A DNA stretch of 64,000 bases from Streptococcus intermedius SK54 = ATCC 27335 (GTDB lineage: Bacteria; Bacillota; Bacilli; Lactobacillales; Streptococcaceae): the NCBI RefSeq assembly GCF_000413475.1, contig NZ_ATFK01000001.1, positions 487,794 to 551,793 of the forward strand. The letters are read 5' to 3'. The translations under genes and the position numbers were made by a program. Below the pieces are notes generated by a model. It was not told the DNA's origin. It made no database searches and saw only the letters and a list, made by a program, of their open reading frames with translations. How positions within the stretch are numbered: the first letter of the stretch is position 1; the number at the start of each line of letters is the position of its first letter. This document shows, piece by piece, positions 7,882 to 16,686 of this stretch.

Positions 7882-9557
7882 TGCCTGCTACATTTAACGA
7901 ACGCCCTCACCAAAATGAAAAAGCTGAGGCACTTGCTTACGTTAGACGACTAATGGAGCAGGCAAGAAAAGAATCTAACCATGAAGATCTTCCCAAACTA
8001 GAGAAATTACTAGAGTTGATTGATTCCAAGCGCTATGGTCTGGTCTGGGAGGAACATGCTGAACTGGTCGAGGAAGAGATGAAAACAAAGATACCTGTTT
8101 TCGTCGAAGACGAGACCAGAAAAATTCGGGGTAATCCTAAGTCCGAGGACTATAATTTCCTGCTTGAAGGTGATAATCTCCATAGCCTCCACCTCCTTCA
8201 AAAAACGCATGTAGGTAAGATTGATGTGATTTATATCGATCCACCTTATAATACGGGGAATAAAGACTTTATCTACAATGATAAGATTGTGGATAAGACG
8301 GACGGTTACTCTCACAGCAAATGGCTGTCCTTTATGAGTAAAAGATTGGAACTTGCAAAGGAATTATTGAGTGAAACGGGGGTTATCTTCATTTCTATCG
8401 ATGATAATGAACAAGCACAGTTGAAGTTATTGTGTGATGAGATTTTTGGGGAGGATAATTTTATTGGAACGTTTATTGTAAATACAACTCCAAATGGTAG
8501 GGATTATGGAGCAATGGCTAAACAACATGAGTACTCTTTGATGTATTCAAAAAAAATTAGTAAAGTACACTTTAATAAAATAAAGGACGAGGAAAAGAAA
8601 TTTAAATATAAGGATAATATAGGAGAGTTTAATATTCATCCTCTTTATAATAGCAATGTTGCTTTTACTCCTGCTAATCGACCTAATTTGCACTATCCTT
8701 TTTATGTACAACCGAATACTAAAGATGAGAATGGTTTTTATAAAATTGCATTAGTTAAATCTGAAGGAAGTATTGAAATATACCCTCCTAAATCGATGAA
8801 AGGAGATGCTCAATTTGTTTGGAGATGGGGGAAAGTTAAATCTGAAGCTAATATTAATGTTGAGATAGTTGGTTATAAAGTCAATGGAGAATTTAGAATA
8901 GTTCAAAAAATGAGAGGAGACAGTAAAATAATACGAAGTCTTCTTATTGATAAGAAATATAGTACTAGAACTGGAACTTCCGAATTAGAAAAGATATTAG
9001 GTTATAAAAGCTTTGTTTATCCGAAAACTGTAAACTTACTCAAGATATTTTTACAAGCTTCAACGTATTCAAACTCAATAGTCCTCGACTTTTTCGCTGG
9101 ATCAGGTACTACTGGTCATGCGGTGGCTCAGCTTAATAAAGAAGATGGGGGCAATCGGAAGTACATCCTTTGTACCAATAATGAAAACAAGATTTGTGAA
9201 GAGGTGACCTACAAACGTTTGTCAAACATCCAAGAAGAGCTTCCTCATAATCTTAAATATTTCAAGACACGATTCATTGAAAAAGAAGATGAGGAATTGG
9301 AATATTCCCTTCTCAACAATGTTAAGACACTGATAGAGTTGGAGCATGCCATTGACCTGAGTGAAAGCGATAAGGCTGTGGCCTTTAGTTTGTCAGCAAT
9401 CAGAGAACTGGACTTAACGGAAATCAAAACAGTCTATGTTCGCCAGCATTCTCACGCCCTGATGGATAAAGAAGACCTAGTAAGGTATGAAGGCATTGAA
9501 CTGATTGATGTTCCAGAATATTATTTTTCCAAAGAAATGAGGGAGGCAGGACTCTAA
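7881..9557 (+). CDS. Type III restriction-modification system, methyltransferase subunit (Mod)
   Basis: Mod recognises an asymmetric site and methylates adenine on one strand using SAM; it also gives Res its specificity. The protein has 558 residues, on the short side for Mod. The catalytic motif DPPY is at 120-123 and the SAM-binding motif DFFAGSG at 403-409, an order typical of beta-class adenine methyltransferases. The target-recognition region lies between, about 190-390. That region is much AT-richer than the flanks (15 of 60 G/C at 8581-8640 against 27 of 60 at 8041-8100), which suggests exchange of the recognition domain. The stop overlaps the res start as TAATG. Confidence 0.92.
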   Translation: MPATFNERPHQNEKAEALAYVRRLMEQARKESNHEDLPKLEKLLELIDSKRYGLVWEEHAELVEEEMKTKIPVFVEDETRKIRGNPKSEDYNFLLEGDNLHSLHLLQKTHVGKIDVIYIDPPYNTGNKDFIYNDKIVDKTDGYSHSKWLSFMSKRLELAKELLSETGVIFISIDDNEQAQLKLLCDEIFGEDNFIGTFIVNTTPNGRDYGAMAKQHEYSLMYSKKISKVHFNKIKDEEKKFKYKDNIGEFNIHPLYNSNVAFTPANRPNLHYPFYVQPNTKDENGFYKIALVKSEGSIEIYPPKSMKGDAQFVWRWGKVKSEANINVEIVGYKVNGEFRIVQKMRGDSKIIRSLLIDKKYSTRTGTSELEKILGYKSFVYPKTVNLLKIFLQASTYSNSIVLDFFAGSGTTGHAVAQLNKEDGGNRKYILCTNNENKICEEVTYKRLSNIQEELPHNLKYFKTRFIEKEDEELEYSLLNNVKTLIELEHAIDLSESDKAVAFSLSAIRELDLTEIKTVYVRQHSHALMDKEDLVRYEGIELIDVPEYYFSKEMREAGL

Positions 9558-11821
9558 TGAAATTATTTCCTTTTCAAGAGCAGGCGGTACAAACCCTGCT
9601 AGATAAATTTTTCTATTCTTCAAAACAAACAACGGTCTTTTATGCACCGACGGGAGCAGGAAAAACGATTATGCTCATCAATCTCATGGATAGGATTATC
9701 GAAAATAATCCCAATCCTTATGACTATGTCTTTGTTTGGCTAACACCTGGAAATGGTGAGCTTGAGGAGCAGTCCTGGAATAAATCGAAAGATTATGGAA
9801 AATTCGTCAAATCCATTACCCTAGATGATGCGTTGACGGGAGGTTTTCAAGCTAATACAGCAACTTTCCTGAACTGGGAGCGCGTGAAAAATGACAAGGC
9901 GATTGCTCTTCGTGAGGGTGAAACCAAAAATCTTGACGATATTATCAAAGATGCCAGAAATAAAGGCCTGCACTTTGTGGTGATTATAGATGAAGAACAT
10001 CGCGACCAGACAGAAAAAGCGCAACGGATCATCGATAAATTTGATGCAGATAAAATTATCCGAGCATCAGCGACACCTAAGTCGTCATCGCCAGATTATG
10101 ACAATGTTCAAGTCAATGACGAAGATGTGATTGCACAGGGTCTCATTGCCCGTAATGTTGAGCTTAACCCAGACGGTGTTGATGGGGATGTCGTGGATAA
10201 TATGGTTCAGTATTTTTTGGATTTTTCAGATGATAAGCGCCGTCAAATCAAGGCTGAGTATGAAAAATTAGGTCTGACAATCAATCCCTTAGTGCTTATC
10301 CAATTTCCGGATGAGAAAAAAGCAAATAAGGAAGAGCGCAGAAGTCTTATCAAGCAAGTCAGAGACTACCTCCGTGAAATTGGCCAAGACGATAGTCAAG
10401 TGGCAACTTGGCTGGCAAACGAGAAAATCAATGTCGCTGATATTGAAAAATTAGACAGTCCTGTTAATTATCTGTTGATGAAACAGGCAGTCTCCACTGG
10501 TTGGGATGCACCTCGAGCGAAAATTTTAGTTAAACTGCGCCTGAATACGGAGCCAAACTTCACCTTGCAAACCATTGGTCGTATCCGCCGTATGCCCCAG
10601 CAAAAGCATTATGACAATCCTTTGCTGGATAATGCTTTTATCTACTCGAATGACCAAAAATACATTGCCGATGTCTTGAAAAAAGGCGAAGGCACTTATA
10701 TTGCAACCTATGAGCTAAAAGAAGGAGTACCAGATTTTCAACTGAAGTCAGTGAAACCCAATAGTTATGCAGGTCTGACCAATAGCGAAATCATACAAGC
10801 GCTTAGAAGCCAGTTCAAAAAAGAATATAGCCTTATTGAACAAAATGGTAAACAAAATCAAGAAAAACTAGAAAATTATGGCTTCCGATTTGGCAGAATG
10901 ATTTACCAACGATTGGCGACATCAGATAAATTGGAACGAGATATTGTGACAGAACGGCACCAAACGTATGAGATAAGCATGCCCGTCAATCTTCGGGAAA
11001 ATCGTTTAGATTTGCTGAACGCTGAGCAAGCTATACAAAAATCTCTCTATCGTGACACACCTAAAGATGTAGATGATATTCTGTCGGAGCTATTTTCCAA
11101 TCGCAGTGAAGAAACTAACAAACGATTTTTAAGTCTAAAACGTTCGGATTTTATGGCTTTTGTGATTAATAATTACAGGCTTCTTCGTGATCTTGCAAAA
11201 CGTGCAGATGCCAGAGGTTTATTTGACAAGCAATTATCCTTAGAATACGGCATTAGTCATGATGAACTCGATCTTGTAGCTTTTGAATTACCTAAATATG
11301 AGATGTATCAGGCTTTAAAAAAAGAATCAGGAGAAGTCTTCTCCAAAAATGTTTACAAAGGGTATGGTAAAAATAATTGGGTGACAACTTCAAAACCGGA
11401 AAAAGCTTTTGAAGAATGGCTTGAAAGTAATGATCAGGTCAAGTGGTGGTATCGTAGCAAGGACCGAGGAGATAAGTATTTTTCTGTTGCTTATGGACAG
11501 AAAAAAGAAGGGTTCTTTCCTGATTACATTTTCCTTGGGATAGATGGCAGGACTTACATTGTTGAAACCAAAGGTGGAAAAAATCAAAATATCGACCAGT
11601 ACTCAGAAGCAAAATTTAAAGCTATCAGGGAATGGAGGGAGAATCTCAAAACAAATCCACATGGTGCCCGATTTGCTTTTGTACGCCCAATAATAAATAG
11701 CGCTACGGGGGATGTGAGCGGATTACTTTTTAACAATACTTCCTGGAAAGAGGATACTAGTGATAGAGAATACTGGAAACCAATAAATGAGTTCTTCAAA
11801 GATGATTTGTTTGATCTTTAA
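9557..11821 (+). CDS. Type III restriction-modification system, restriction/translocase subunit (Res)
   Basis: Res is the ATP-dependent SF2 helicase-like nuclease that cuts after two head-to-head unmodified sites meet; it needs Mod. The 754-residue protein carries Walker A APTGAGKT (30-37), a DEEH box (145-148), a SATP motif, and QTIGRIRR as motif VI. A C-terminal PD-(D/E)xK nuclease core has PD at 655-656 and ETK at 670-672. All catalytic parts are present, so the gene appears intact despite being shorter than many Res proteins. It shares one base with mod, implying coupled translation; any phase switch in mod would also affect restriction. Confidence 0.92.
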   Translation: MKLFPFQEQAVQTLLDKFFYSSKQTTVFYAPTGAGKTIMLINLMDRIIENNPNPYDYVFVWLTPGNGELEEQSWNKSKDYGKFVKSITLDDALTGGFQANTATFLNWERVKNDKAIALREGETKNLDDIIKDARNKGLHFVVIIDEEHRDQTEKAQRIIDKFDADKIIRASATPKSSSPDYDNVQVNDEDVIAQGLIARNVELNPDGVDGDVVDNMVQYFLDFSDDKRRQIKAEYEKLGLTINPLVLIQFPDEKKANKEERRSLIKQVRDYLREIGQDDSQVATWLANEKINVADIEKLDSPVNYLLMKQAVSTGWDAPRAKILVKLRLNTEPNFTLQTIGRIRRMPQQKHYDNPLLDNAFIYSNDQKYIADVLKKGEGTYIATYELKEGVPDFQLKSVKPNSYAGLTNSEIIQALRSQFKKEYSLIEQNGKQNQEKLENYGFRFGRMIYQRLATSDKLERDIVTERHQTYEISMPVNLRENRLDLLNAEQAIQKSLYRDTPKDVDDILSELFSNRSEETNKRFLSLKRSDFMAFVINNYRLLRDLAKRADARGLFDKQLSLEYGISHDELDLVAFELPKYEMYQALKKESGEVFSKNVYKGYGKNNWVTTSKPEKAFEEWLESNDQVKWWYRSKDRGDKYFSVAYGQKKEGFFPDYIFLGIDGRTYIVETKGGKNQNIDQYSEAKFKAIREWRENLKTNPHGARFAFVRPIINSATGDVSGLLFNNTSWKEDTSDREYWKPINEFFKDDLFDL

Positions 11822-11922
11822 TTTTTTACTTACCTAGTCTGTAGAATCTGGGAATTGCCTTTATTTGCTCAAAGTTATAATGTTTCTTAAAAATTCGTAT
11901 AGTGTGCTTTGATAAAAAATAC

Positions 11923-11951
11923 TTGCCAAGGGCTATCAGAAATGCTATACT
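11923..11951 (+). promoter_or_regulatory. Promoter of the rplU-prp-rpmA operon
   Basis: TTGCCA (11923-11928), a 17-bp spacer and TATACT (11946-11951). The predicted start near 11958 coincides with the beginning of the structured L21 leader. Confidence 0.8.
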
Positions 11952-11957
11952 TATAGA

Positions 11958-12075
11958 GTTGACTATGCACAGCCTGTGCAACCGCTCGAACATCGTCATA
12001 AGTGGTTCGTCCCACGATGCTAGGCGAGTCTTCACAAAATTAGGGGAAACCCGTAAAATTCATAGGAGGTGCATA
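11958..12075 (+). promoter_or_regulatory. Ribosomal protein L21 leader (autoregulatory 5-prime UTR)
   Basis: The ~118-base leader folds locally. GCACA/TGTGC closes a small hairpin at 11967-11979. CATCGT (from 11991) pairs with ACGATG (from 12014), and CTCG with CGAG brackets that stem. Its position directly before rplU matches the Firmicutes L21 leader family, in which L21 is thought to bind its own mRNA. I recognise it by position and stems; a covariance search was not possible. Confidence 0.7.
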
Positions 12076-12390
12076 ATGAGCACATATGCAATCATTAAAA
12101 CTGGCGGCAAACAAGTTAAAGTTGAAGTTGGTCAAGCAGTTTACGTTGAAAAATTGGACGTTGAAGCTGGTCAAGATGTAACATTTGACGAAGTTGTTCT
12201 TGTTGGTGGTGAGAACACTGTTGTCGGAACCCCACTTGTTTCTGGAGCTACTGTTGTTGGAACTGTTGAAAAACAAGGAAAGCAAAAGAAGGTTGTTACT
12301 TACAAGTACAAACCTAAAAAAGGTAGCCATCGTAAACAAGGTCACCGTCAACCATATACTAAGGTTGTCATCAATGCAATCAATGCTTAA
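12076..12390 (+). CDS. rplU: 50S ribosomal protein L21
   Basis: A 104-residue large-subunit protein that binds 23S rRNA near L20. The ATG at 12076 is chosen because it follows GGAGG at 12065-12069 and gives the standard N-terminus [13 protein letters not shown]. The frame can be extended upstream to 11902, but that would run through the structured leader and promoter. The C-terminal half has the basic [14 protein letters not shown] segment. First gene of rplU-prp-rpmA. Confidence 0.98.
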   Translation: MSTYAIIKTGGKQVKVEVGQAVYVEKLDVEAGQDVTFDEVVLVGGENTVVGTPLVSGATVVGTVEKQGKQKKVVTYKYKPKKGSHRKQGHRQPYTKVVINAINA

Positions 12391-12397
12391 TTTTTAA

Positions 12398-12751
<354 letters not shown>

Positions 12752-12768
12752 CACGGAGGAAAAACATT

Positions 12769-13062
12769 ATGTTGAAAATGAATCTTGCTAATTTGCAACT
12801 TTTCGCCCACAAAAAAGGTGGAGGTTCTACGTCTAACGGACGTGATTCACAAGCAAAACGTCTTGGTGCTAAAGCAGCTGACGGTCAAACTGTTACAGGT
12901 GGCTCAATCCTTTACCGTCAACGCGGTACTCACATCTACCCAGGTGTAAACGTTGGTCGCGGTGGAGATGACACTTTGTTTGCAAAAGTTGAAGGCGTTG
13001 TACGCTTTGAACGCAAAGGTCGCGATAAAAAACAAGTTTCTGTTTATCCGATTGCGAAATAA
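12769..13062 (+). CDS. rpmA: 50S ribosomal protein L27 precursor with Prp-cleaved extension
   Basis: A 97-residue precursor. The first residues, [14 protein letters not shown], precede KKGGGST, which is the mature N-terminus reaching the peptidyl-transferase centre. NLQLFAH is the Prp cleavage motif. The start at 12769 follows CGGAGG at good spacing; the second in-frame ATG three codons later is also possible but less well spaced. Last gene of the operon, followed by a terminator. Confidence 0.97.
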   Translation: MLKMNLANLQLFAHKKGGGSTSNGRDSQAKRLGAKAADGQTVTGGSILYRQRGTHIYPGVNVGRGGDDTLFAKVEGVVRFERKGRDKKQVSVYPIAK

Positions 13063-13070
13063 AGATTTTA

Positions 13071-13102
13071 GATCCCTTACTTAGTGGTGGGGGATTTTCT
13101 TT
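13071..13102 (+). terminator. Probable terminator after rpmA
   Basis: GATCCC near 13071 pairs with GGGGAT near 13089-13095, followed by TTTTCTTTT. The stem contains a mismatch region, so confidence is moderate. Confidence 0.6.
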
Positions 13103-13224
13103 TAAATAAAATGTTGTAAAAATCCAAAAATATTTCATTCAGTAGAAAGAAAAAGCTTCACAATTAACATAGAGCGCCTATTTTCTAAGGCTTCTTTTTT
13201 TATACAAAGATTGAAACACTATTC

Positions 13225-13254
13225 TTGACAAAAAAGTAGTTTATAGTTTACTAT
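13225..13254 (+). promoter_or_regulatory. Promoter of the persulfide/rhodanese operon
   Basis: TTGACA at 13225-13230 is followed by an 18-bp spacer and TACTAT (13249-13254). The downstream half of the -10 overlaps a palindromic operator, as expected for repressor control. Confidence 0.6.
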
Positions 13255-13271
13255 ACCCTCGTAAGGGTATA
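13252..13271. promoter_or_regulatory. CsoR/CstR-family-like operator
   Basis: TATACCCTCGTAAGGGTATA has 8-base inverted arms (13252-13259 and 13264-13271) around four central bases. Operators of the CsoR family, including the persulfide sensor CstR, have the form ATACCC-N-GGGTAT. The site overlaps the promoter of a rhodanese/CoA-disulfide reductase operon, the classic CstR target class in staphylococci and enterococci. No CsoR-family gene lies in the window. Confidence 0.65.
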
Positions 13272-13332
13272 ACTAAAGTTTCTGTTGTTTCACTTATTTA
13301 CAAGAGAATTAGATATAAAATAAAAAGAGAAG

Positions 13333-13556
13333 ATGCAATTAGTAGATGTACGAATGCCCTTTGAAGATTGGAATGGTCATATAAAGAACGAAAAGAATGC
13401 TCTGCACAATAAAATCACGAGGTGTGTATAGAAAACAAATGAGACAATATATGTCATTTGTCACTCAAAGCGGCAGCAAAAAAGTTAAAGAAAAAAGGCT
13501 ACGATGTTGTCAATGTTCAAGGCGGTATGAGTGCTTGGACTGGAAAAATTGTTTAA
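13333..13556 (+). pseudogene. Broken rhodanese-like gene
   Basis: The ATG at 13333 begins MQLVDVRMPFEDWNGHIKN, a rhodanese N-terminus, then stops at an in-frame TAG at 13427-13429. In other frames the rest can be read: YVICHSKR around 13450 (active-site cysteine region) and KKGYDVVNVQGGMSAWTGKIV ending at TAA 13554-13556. At least two frameshifts are needed to join them, so the gene is inactive. It was the first gene of the operon feeding the CoA-disulfide reductase. The cysteine-rich frame crossing its 3-prime half is an artefact of the frameshift. Confidence 0.8.
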
Positions 13557-13578
13557 AAGCTATAAAGGAGGAAGTTGA

Positions 13579-15234
13579 ATGAAAATTATCATTGTTGGTG
13601 GTGTTGCGGGTGGAATGTCTGCGGCGACGCGTCTAAGACGATTAATGGAAGAAGCTGAAATTATTATTTTTGAAAAGGGGCCATTCGTTTCCTTTGCGAA
13701 CTGTGGTCTGCCTTACTATGTTTCTGGGGAAATTGCTGAGCGGAAAGATTTGTTAGTACAAACGCCTGAAAGTTTAAAGGCGCGGTTTCGTTTAGATGTG
13801 CGACCTTTTCATGAAGTGACGGCTATTTCACCAGATCAACATATGGTGACGGTTCGACATGACGGAAAGGAATTTACAGAGAGTTACGACAAGTTGATTT
13901 TATCTCCGGGGGCAAAGCCATTTATACCCCCGATTGAAGGTTTGGAAACAGCCGAAAATACCTATACTTTACGAAATGTTCCTGATCTAGATAAGATTAT
14001 GTTGGCTTTGGAGAAACAACCAAAAGAAGCTGTGGTAATTGGTGCTGGATTCATTGGGCTTGAGATGGCAGAAAATCTTCGTAAGCGTGGTTTGAATGTG
14101 ACGATTGTTGAGAAAGCACCGCATGTTTTGCCATCGCTTGATGAAGAAATGGCTGCTTTTGTTCAAACTGAATTGTTAAAAAACGGCATTCAAGTAGTTA
14201 CTTCTCAGTCTGCTACGCGGTTTGAGAACAAGGGAAAGGTCATTGTGCTGGAGAATGGACAAAAAATTGTTTCTGATGTGACCATTTTATCTGTAGGGGT
14301 GCAACCAGAGAATGCTTTAGCACAGACAGCAGGTATTGAGCTGGGATTGCGTGGCGGTATCTTAGTCAATGAGCGTTATGAAACCAGTCAATCTGATATT
14401 TATGCGGTCGGCGATGCGATTGTTGTCAAGCAAGAGGTTACAGGAGAAGGTGCACTGATTTCATTGGCTTCGCCTGCCAATCGTCAAGGTCGCCAAGTCG
14501 CGGATGTGATTGCTGGAGTAGCTCGCAAGAATAAAGGCAGCATTGGTACAGCTATCGTTCGGGTATTTGACATGACGGCAGCTTCAACAGGGCTGAGCGA
14601 GCGCATTCTTCGTATGAATGGCCTGCCTTATCAAGTTATTCATGTCAGTGGTAAGGATCATGCTGGCTACTATCCGGGTGCAACTGATGTGATCTTGAAA
14701 CTCCTCTTTGAGCCAACAAGTGGCAAAATTTATGGTGCACAAGGTGTTGGGAAAAAAGGCGTTGATAAGAGGATTGATATTTTGGCAACGGCCATCAAAG
14801 GTAATCTAACCATTTTTGATTTGCCAGAGTTGGAATTTACCTATGCGCCACCGTTTGGCTCTGCTAAAGATCCGATCAATATGCTGGGATATGCAGCCTT
14901 AAACTTGGTAGAAGGTTTGAGTGACAATATCCAGTGGTATGAATTGGAAGATGAACTAGCTGCTGGTAAGAAGTTCCTAGATGTGCGGACGGCCAGTGAG
15001 CTTCAGCAAGGTCGTTTGAAAGTGGATACGGTTCACATTCCTTTAAATGAATTGCGTGAGCGTTTAGGAGAATTAGATAAGTCGCAGGACTATATCGTGA
15101 GCTGTCATAGCGGACTTCGTAGCTATGTTGCTGAGCGCATTCTCAAACAAGCAGGATTTTCTGTTCAAAATCTAGACGGCGCCTTTGCCTTGTACAAAAT
15201 GGTAAAACCAGAGGGAGTAGAATATGGAAGCTAG
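13579..15234 (+). CDS. CoA-disulfide reductase with C-terminal rhodanese domain
   Basis: An FAD flavoprotein that reduces CoA disulfide or CoA persulfide with NAD(P)H; the fused rhodanese handles the sulfane sulfur. The 551-residue protein has an N-terminal FAD site (GGVAGG, 7-12) and a single active cysteine, C42, in FANCGLPYY. A second Rossmann motif, VIGAGFIGLE, lies at about 154, followed by a dimerisation domain to about 445. A rhodanese domain carries C509 in SCHSGLRS. It sits behind a CstR-like operator, which points to sulfide/persulfide detoxification rather than only thiol redox balance. Good AAAGGAGG site before the ATG. Confidence 0.92.
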   Translation: MKIIIVGGVAGGMSAATRLRRLMEEAEIIIFEKGPFVSFANCGLPYYVSGEIAERKDLLVQTPESLKARFRLDVRPFHEVTAISPDQHMVTVRHDGKEFTESYDKLILSPGAKPFIPPIEGLETAENTYTLRNVPDLDKIMLALEKQPKEAVVIGAGFIGLEMAENLRKRGLNVTIVEKAPHVLPSLDEEMAAFVQTELLKNGIQVVTSQSATRFENKGKVIVLENGQKIVSDVTILSVGVQPENALAQTAGIELGLRGGILVNERYETSQSDIYAVGDAIVVKQEVTGEGALISLASPANRQGRQVADVIAGVARKNKGSIGTAIVRVFDMTAASTGLSERILRMNGLPYQVIHVSGKDHAGYYPGATDVILKLLFEPTSGKIYGAQGVGKKGVDKRIDILATAIKGNLTIFDLPELEFTYAPPFGSAKDPINMLGYAALNLVEGLSDNIQWYELEDELAAGKKFLDVRTASELQQGRLKVDTVHIPLNELRERLGELDKSQDYIVSCHSGLRSYVAERILKQAGFSVQNLDGAFALYKMVKPEGVEYGS

Positions 15235-15508
15235 CATCAGCATGCCTGAATTTTATAAAAAATATCAGACAGAAAACTTATCCATTCTTAATGTGCGAGA
15301 AGGTTATGAGTTTCAAATGGGATACGTGCTGACGGCAAAAAATCTGCCATTAAGCACTTTTGAGACAGGCGACAAACAGGAGACATACTACGTCATCTGT
15401 CAATCTGGCACACGTTCTGCGGCTGCGTGTCAGTTTTTAAGTGCACAAGAATTTGATGTAACCAATGTAGCTGGGGGCATGAATTTCTGGCATGGCGAGG
15501 TGGAATAA
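15224..15508 (+). CDS. Single-domain rhodanese-like sulfurtransferase
   Basis: A 94-residue stand-alone rhodanese with active-site C59 in CQSGTRS and the usual end AGGMNFWHGEVE. It overlaps the preceding reductase by 11 bases and is surely co-transcribed. It probably moves sulfane sulfur between small thiols such as CoA persulfide and an acceptor; the exact partner is unknown. It may functionally replace the broken rhodanese at the head of the operon. Confidence 0.88.
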   Translation: MEASISMPEFYKKYQTENLSILNVREGYEFQMGYVLTAKNLPLSTFETGDKQETYYVICQSGTRSAAACQFLSAQEFDVTNVAGGMNFWHGEVE

Positions 15509-15550
15509 GGAAAGAGAAAAGAAACTGAATAAAAACCTTCCAAAAATAGT

Positions 15551-15597
15551 AAAAAGCTTAAAATCAAGTTATCAAAAACGTTGATTTTAAGCTTTTT
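15551..15597. terminator. Bidirectional terminator, perfect 17-bp stem
   Basis: The arms 15551-15567 and 15581-15597 are perfect reverse complements with a 13-base loop. The stem begins with an A run and ends with a T run. It therefore works for both the plus-strand rhodanese operon and the minus-strand deacylase gene that converges on it. Confidence 0.9.
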
Positions 15598-15643
15598 CTT
15601 GTTCATTGCTTCATTTTGACTAGAAATTGAGTTTTTGCCCAAC

Positions 15644-16132
15644 CTATAACTCAATAATATGTGGCTCGTAACCAATAGCTTCTAGGAATTTGAGTAGGTT
15701 CGTTGTGTCTAAAAAGAGTGTTTTTTCATTGGTATTGGGGTGAAAACTCATTCGTTTTTCCGACATGATTTCTTTGTCAAAATAGACTTGAATATCTTTG
15801 TCTACATTGTTTAACAATCCAAAAGGAGAAACAACACCTGCTGGCAACATCATTTTTTCAAACAGACTATCAGATGATGCCATGCGGATTTTATTGGCTC
15901 CGACCAGTTCTTTAAACAAGTTCATGTCCAAGCGTTTTTTGTCGTCCATAATGAGTAAATAGTAGGCAGTTTTCTTTTTATTAGTAAGAAACATGGTTTT
16001 GGTGCGGACACCCTCGATGCCTTCGATGAAGCTGTCGGCTTGCTCGGTTGTAAGCGCTGGTTCGTGCTCTACGATTTCAAATGGAATGTTTAGCTTGTTT
16101 AGGGTTTCTTCCACTTTTTTGTATAAGTCCAT
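15644..16132 (-). CDS. YbaK/PrdX-type aminoacyl-tRNA deacylase
   Basis: A 162-residue trans-editing domain protein, probably clearing mischarged Ala-tRNA-Pro or a related product. Family marks include VEHEPALTTEQA near the N-terminus, the conserved lysine in VRTKTMFLTNKK, and the late HPNTNEKTLFL motif. The start is ATG at 16132 behind GGAGG on the minus strand. An extended -10 (TGGTATAAT; TATAAT at 16155-16160) lies about 25 bases upstream. It converges on the rhodanese operon. The substrate is inferred from similarity to PrdX/ProXp-ala, not proven. Confidence 0.82.
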   Translation of the reverse strand: MDLYKKVEETLNKLNIPFEIVEHEPALTTEQADSFIEGIEGVRTKTMFLTNKKKTAYYLLIMDDKKRLDMNLFKELVGANKIRMASSDSLFEKMMLPAGVVSPFGLLNNVDKDIQVYFDKEIMSEKRMSFHPNTNEKTLFLDTTNLLKFLEAIGYEPHIIEL

Positions 16133-16160
16133 TTTACTTGCCTCCTTTAGTCTTATTATA

Positions 16161-16655
16161 CCATATCGAGATGCTCTTTTCTACCAACGTAGCTGTAAAA
16201 CAAGTTCGCTCTTTCCCCGAAGCTGATACTTCTTTAAGAGTTTCTTTTATCTACTGAGTGTGTTCCATTGTCTAAAGAGAAACGATAGTTTAAATCGTAT
16301 TTTATACCTTAAACAGATAAACCTCAGTAGACAACCAAGCTATTGAGATTGTTTTGTTTGATAAGGTTTTCCTCACCGCTCTTTTTGAACTTCAAGGTCA
16401 TCCAAAGGATGGTTGAGACAGTCGGTGAGATATCAATTCAATTCTCTGTTCAACGCTGGAGCAAACGGCAGTTAATTAGGTGAATATGCATACAGTCGCG
16501 CTCTTTCTCTATCATTTTTTGAATGCAATGCCATTGTTCTTTGAACATTTTAGCCGTGTAATAAGTGTTGTATTTGCTATGTTCCTGTCCCTCTGTTTCA
16601 TTTTTACATGCTATCTTGAATGGACTTCTTTATCAAAGTTTTCGCCTTGTCTTTA
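16161..16655. other. Intergenic region of about 500 bases without a recognised gene
   Basis: The region has no good ribosome site plus frame. A short readable stretch near 16340-16424 (plus strand, ending at a TGA) looks protein-like but I could not match it to a family. It may be a degraded gene. A frame runs in from 16480 into the downstream acetyltransferase, but it lacks a ribosome site and crosses the promoter. Confidence 0.5.
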
Positions 16656-16664
16656 TGGTATAAT
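16656..16664 (+). promoter_or_regulatory. Extended -10 promoter of the tandem GNAT gene
   Basis: TGGTATAAT (TATAAT at 16659-16664) lies 22 bases before the ATG at 16687. No clear -35 is seen. The same extended -10 motif recurs just before the next gene (around 17641-17649). Confidence 0.65.
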
Positions 16665-16686
16665 GAAAGAGTTAAGGAGAGAAAAG

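Noticed and set aside
11902..12075. A 58-codon upstream extension of the rplU frame
   Set aside because: It would start before the promoter and run through the structured L21 leader; the normal L21 N-terminus begins at 12076 behind GGAGG.
13397..13582. Cysteine-rich 61-codon frame
   Set aside because: It is an out-of-frame reading across the 3-prime half of the broken rhodanese; in the correct frame the same bases give a rhodanese C-terminus.
16480..16686. N-terminal extension of the tandem GNAT protein
   Set aside because: There is no ribosome site and the stretch includes the extended -10 promoter; ATG 16687 has AAGGAG.
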